Source: VRUE01 sp963819755 (lineage in GTDB: Bacteria > Actinomycetota > Thermoleophilia > Solirubrobacterales > 70-9). Taken from it: a stretch of 64,000 nt of DNA. The stretch is from the NCBI GenBank assembly GCA_963819755.1, contig CAWFXB010000002.1, forward strand, positions 1,550,001 to 1,614,000, written 5' to 3'. Positions 63,338 through 64,000 of this stretch are shown here, piece after piece; the first letter of the stretch is position 1, and each line of letters starts with the position of its first letter. The notes under the pieces are model-generated. The model was not told the DNA's origin. It worked only from the letters and a program-made list of their open reading frames with translations, and searched no databases. Position numbers and translations under genes: made by a program.

Positions 63338-64000
63338 TCAGGGCCGTACCCGGACCAAGCGCTTGGGTGAGCGGCCGAGCTTGTAGGGGTATCCGTCTTG
63401 GACGGGCACGACGACCCAGAAGACGAACTTCTCTCGAGCCGCAACCGGGCTGAAGGAATAACCAATCCGAAAGTGGCCGAATGCATCGGTTCTGCCCCGC
63501 CTGATCAGATGCTTGCGCCTTGCGCCCGGCGCCGTGCCCCGCAAGATGACCACTCGCTTTGCCGGTAGCGGGCCCGGGATGTGGCCGGAGAAATAGATGC
63601 GGCGATGGGGCCGGGTGCGGTGATGCTGTAGATGGAGCGTCGCGTGAGCGTGGACGCCGAGCTTCAGGAAGGCGGATATCAGTTCGGGATCCCCGCCGTA
63701 GTTCACCCTGATCGATCGCGACGGACCGCTCGGGAGCTTGAGGAACCAATCGCCCTGCGCATTCGTGGTCGTCGAGCCGACCACGCTGTAGGGCCAGCCG
63801 GGGACGCGCGGCCGCGCTTCCACGCAGATCGGTTCGCCCTCGAGCCCGAGCCCGGCCGGATTGACGAGGTGGCCGGAGACGATGCTGCGGCGCCCGTAGG
63901 GCAGTGAGCGCGTGGTCTTGCCGCTGCTCGCGAAGCCGGCGATCAGCCTCGCGTCTCGTTCTTCGAGCGGCAGGGCCGGGCAGCTGGAGACCTCGCTCTG
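63338..64000 (-). CDS. Secreted beta-domain protein (5' end beyond the window)
   Basis: The frame is open from 64000 to the stop at 63338 (220 codons visible), so an apparent GTG start at 63823 is not needed. The sequence is beta-rich and repeats an Ig-like/CNA-B pattern: RSIVSGHLVNPAGLGLEGEP, VVGSTTTNAQGDWFLKLPSG, YFSGHIPGPLPAKRVVILRG and GRTDAFGHFRIGYSFSPV. These look like successive beta-sandwich modules of an exported protein. Basic C-terminus (RSPKRLVRVRP). It converges with the M50 gene. Function not recognised. Confidence 0.65.
   Translation of the reverse strand, partial: QSEVSSCPALPLEERDARLIAGFASSGKTTRSLPYGRRSIVSGHLVNPAGLGLEGEPICVEARPRVPGWPYSVVGSTTTNAQGDWFLKLPSGPSRSIRVNYGGDPELISAFLKLGVHAHATLHLQHHRTRPHRRIYFSGHIPGPLPAKRVVILRGTAPGARRKHLIRRGRTDAFGHFRIGYSFSPVAAREKFVFWVVVPVQDGYPYKLGRSPKRLVRVRP

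Overview
The window is very GC-rich, densely packed bacterial DNA with many GTG and TTG starts and ATGA or GTGA gene overlaps. The gene set fits a high-GC actinobacterium: a LysC with an in-gene beta-subunit start, a haem-free succinate dehydrogenase with a CCG-domain subunit, an FtsH, and many secreted beta-propeller and SSPAGI-type repeat proteins. Thermoleophilia (Solirubrobacterales-like) is the most plausible class, but that is inference from gene content only.

Layout. 1-3.6 kb: the end of pstB, three neighbouring proteins that each carry a CxxC...CxxC zinc ribbon (one fused through a membrane segment to an extracytoplasmic phosphoesterase), and a PhoB-type winged-helix protein without a receiver domain. 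3.6-9.1 kb: an HD-GYP protein, lysC and asd, a vapBC pair and a CPA1 antiporter. 9.3-25.9 kb: a surface-glycan locus with a LuxR-type regulator, sugar aminotransferase, Gfo/Idh/MocA oxidoreductase, a frameshifted priming glycosyl-phosphotransferase, a sugar formyltransferase, two GT4 enzymes, a flippase fused to a beta-propeller, a secreted-protein gene duplicated over 946 bp, a Wzz-like protein, two sulfotransferases and a ChbG-like deacetylase. 25.9-27.9 kb: ftsH.

28.1-54.7 kb is the most unusual part. Three successive genes carry a PstS-like phosphate-binding module: one alone, one at the C-terminus of a propeller-PKD-repeat protein, one at the C-terminus of an N,N-dimethylformamidase-like domain. 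They are followed by a ~1,970-residue protein with the same propeller and PKD but 17 cysteine-rich repeats instead of PstS. A chain of overlapping genes then encodes large secreted propeller-like proteins and ends with a glycosyltransferase fused to an alpha/alpha-barrel. TTCAC-type direct repeats of about 11 bp lie in front of the phosphoesterase, the first PstS gene and both propeller genes, and resemble actinobacterial PHO boxes. I infer a phosphate-responsive set of cell-surface proteins next to glycan export and sulfation genes.

54.6-64 kb (mostly minus strand): an O-antigen-ligase-like protein and a third sulfotransferase downstream of sdhA-sdhB-CCG subunit, an M28 peptidase, a 120-bp element with perfect 20-bp terminal inverted repeats, an M50/CBS site-2 protease, and the 3' part of a secreted protein. 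No rRNA, tRNA or CRISPR array was seen, and no gene-free stretch exceeds about 240 bases.
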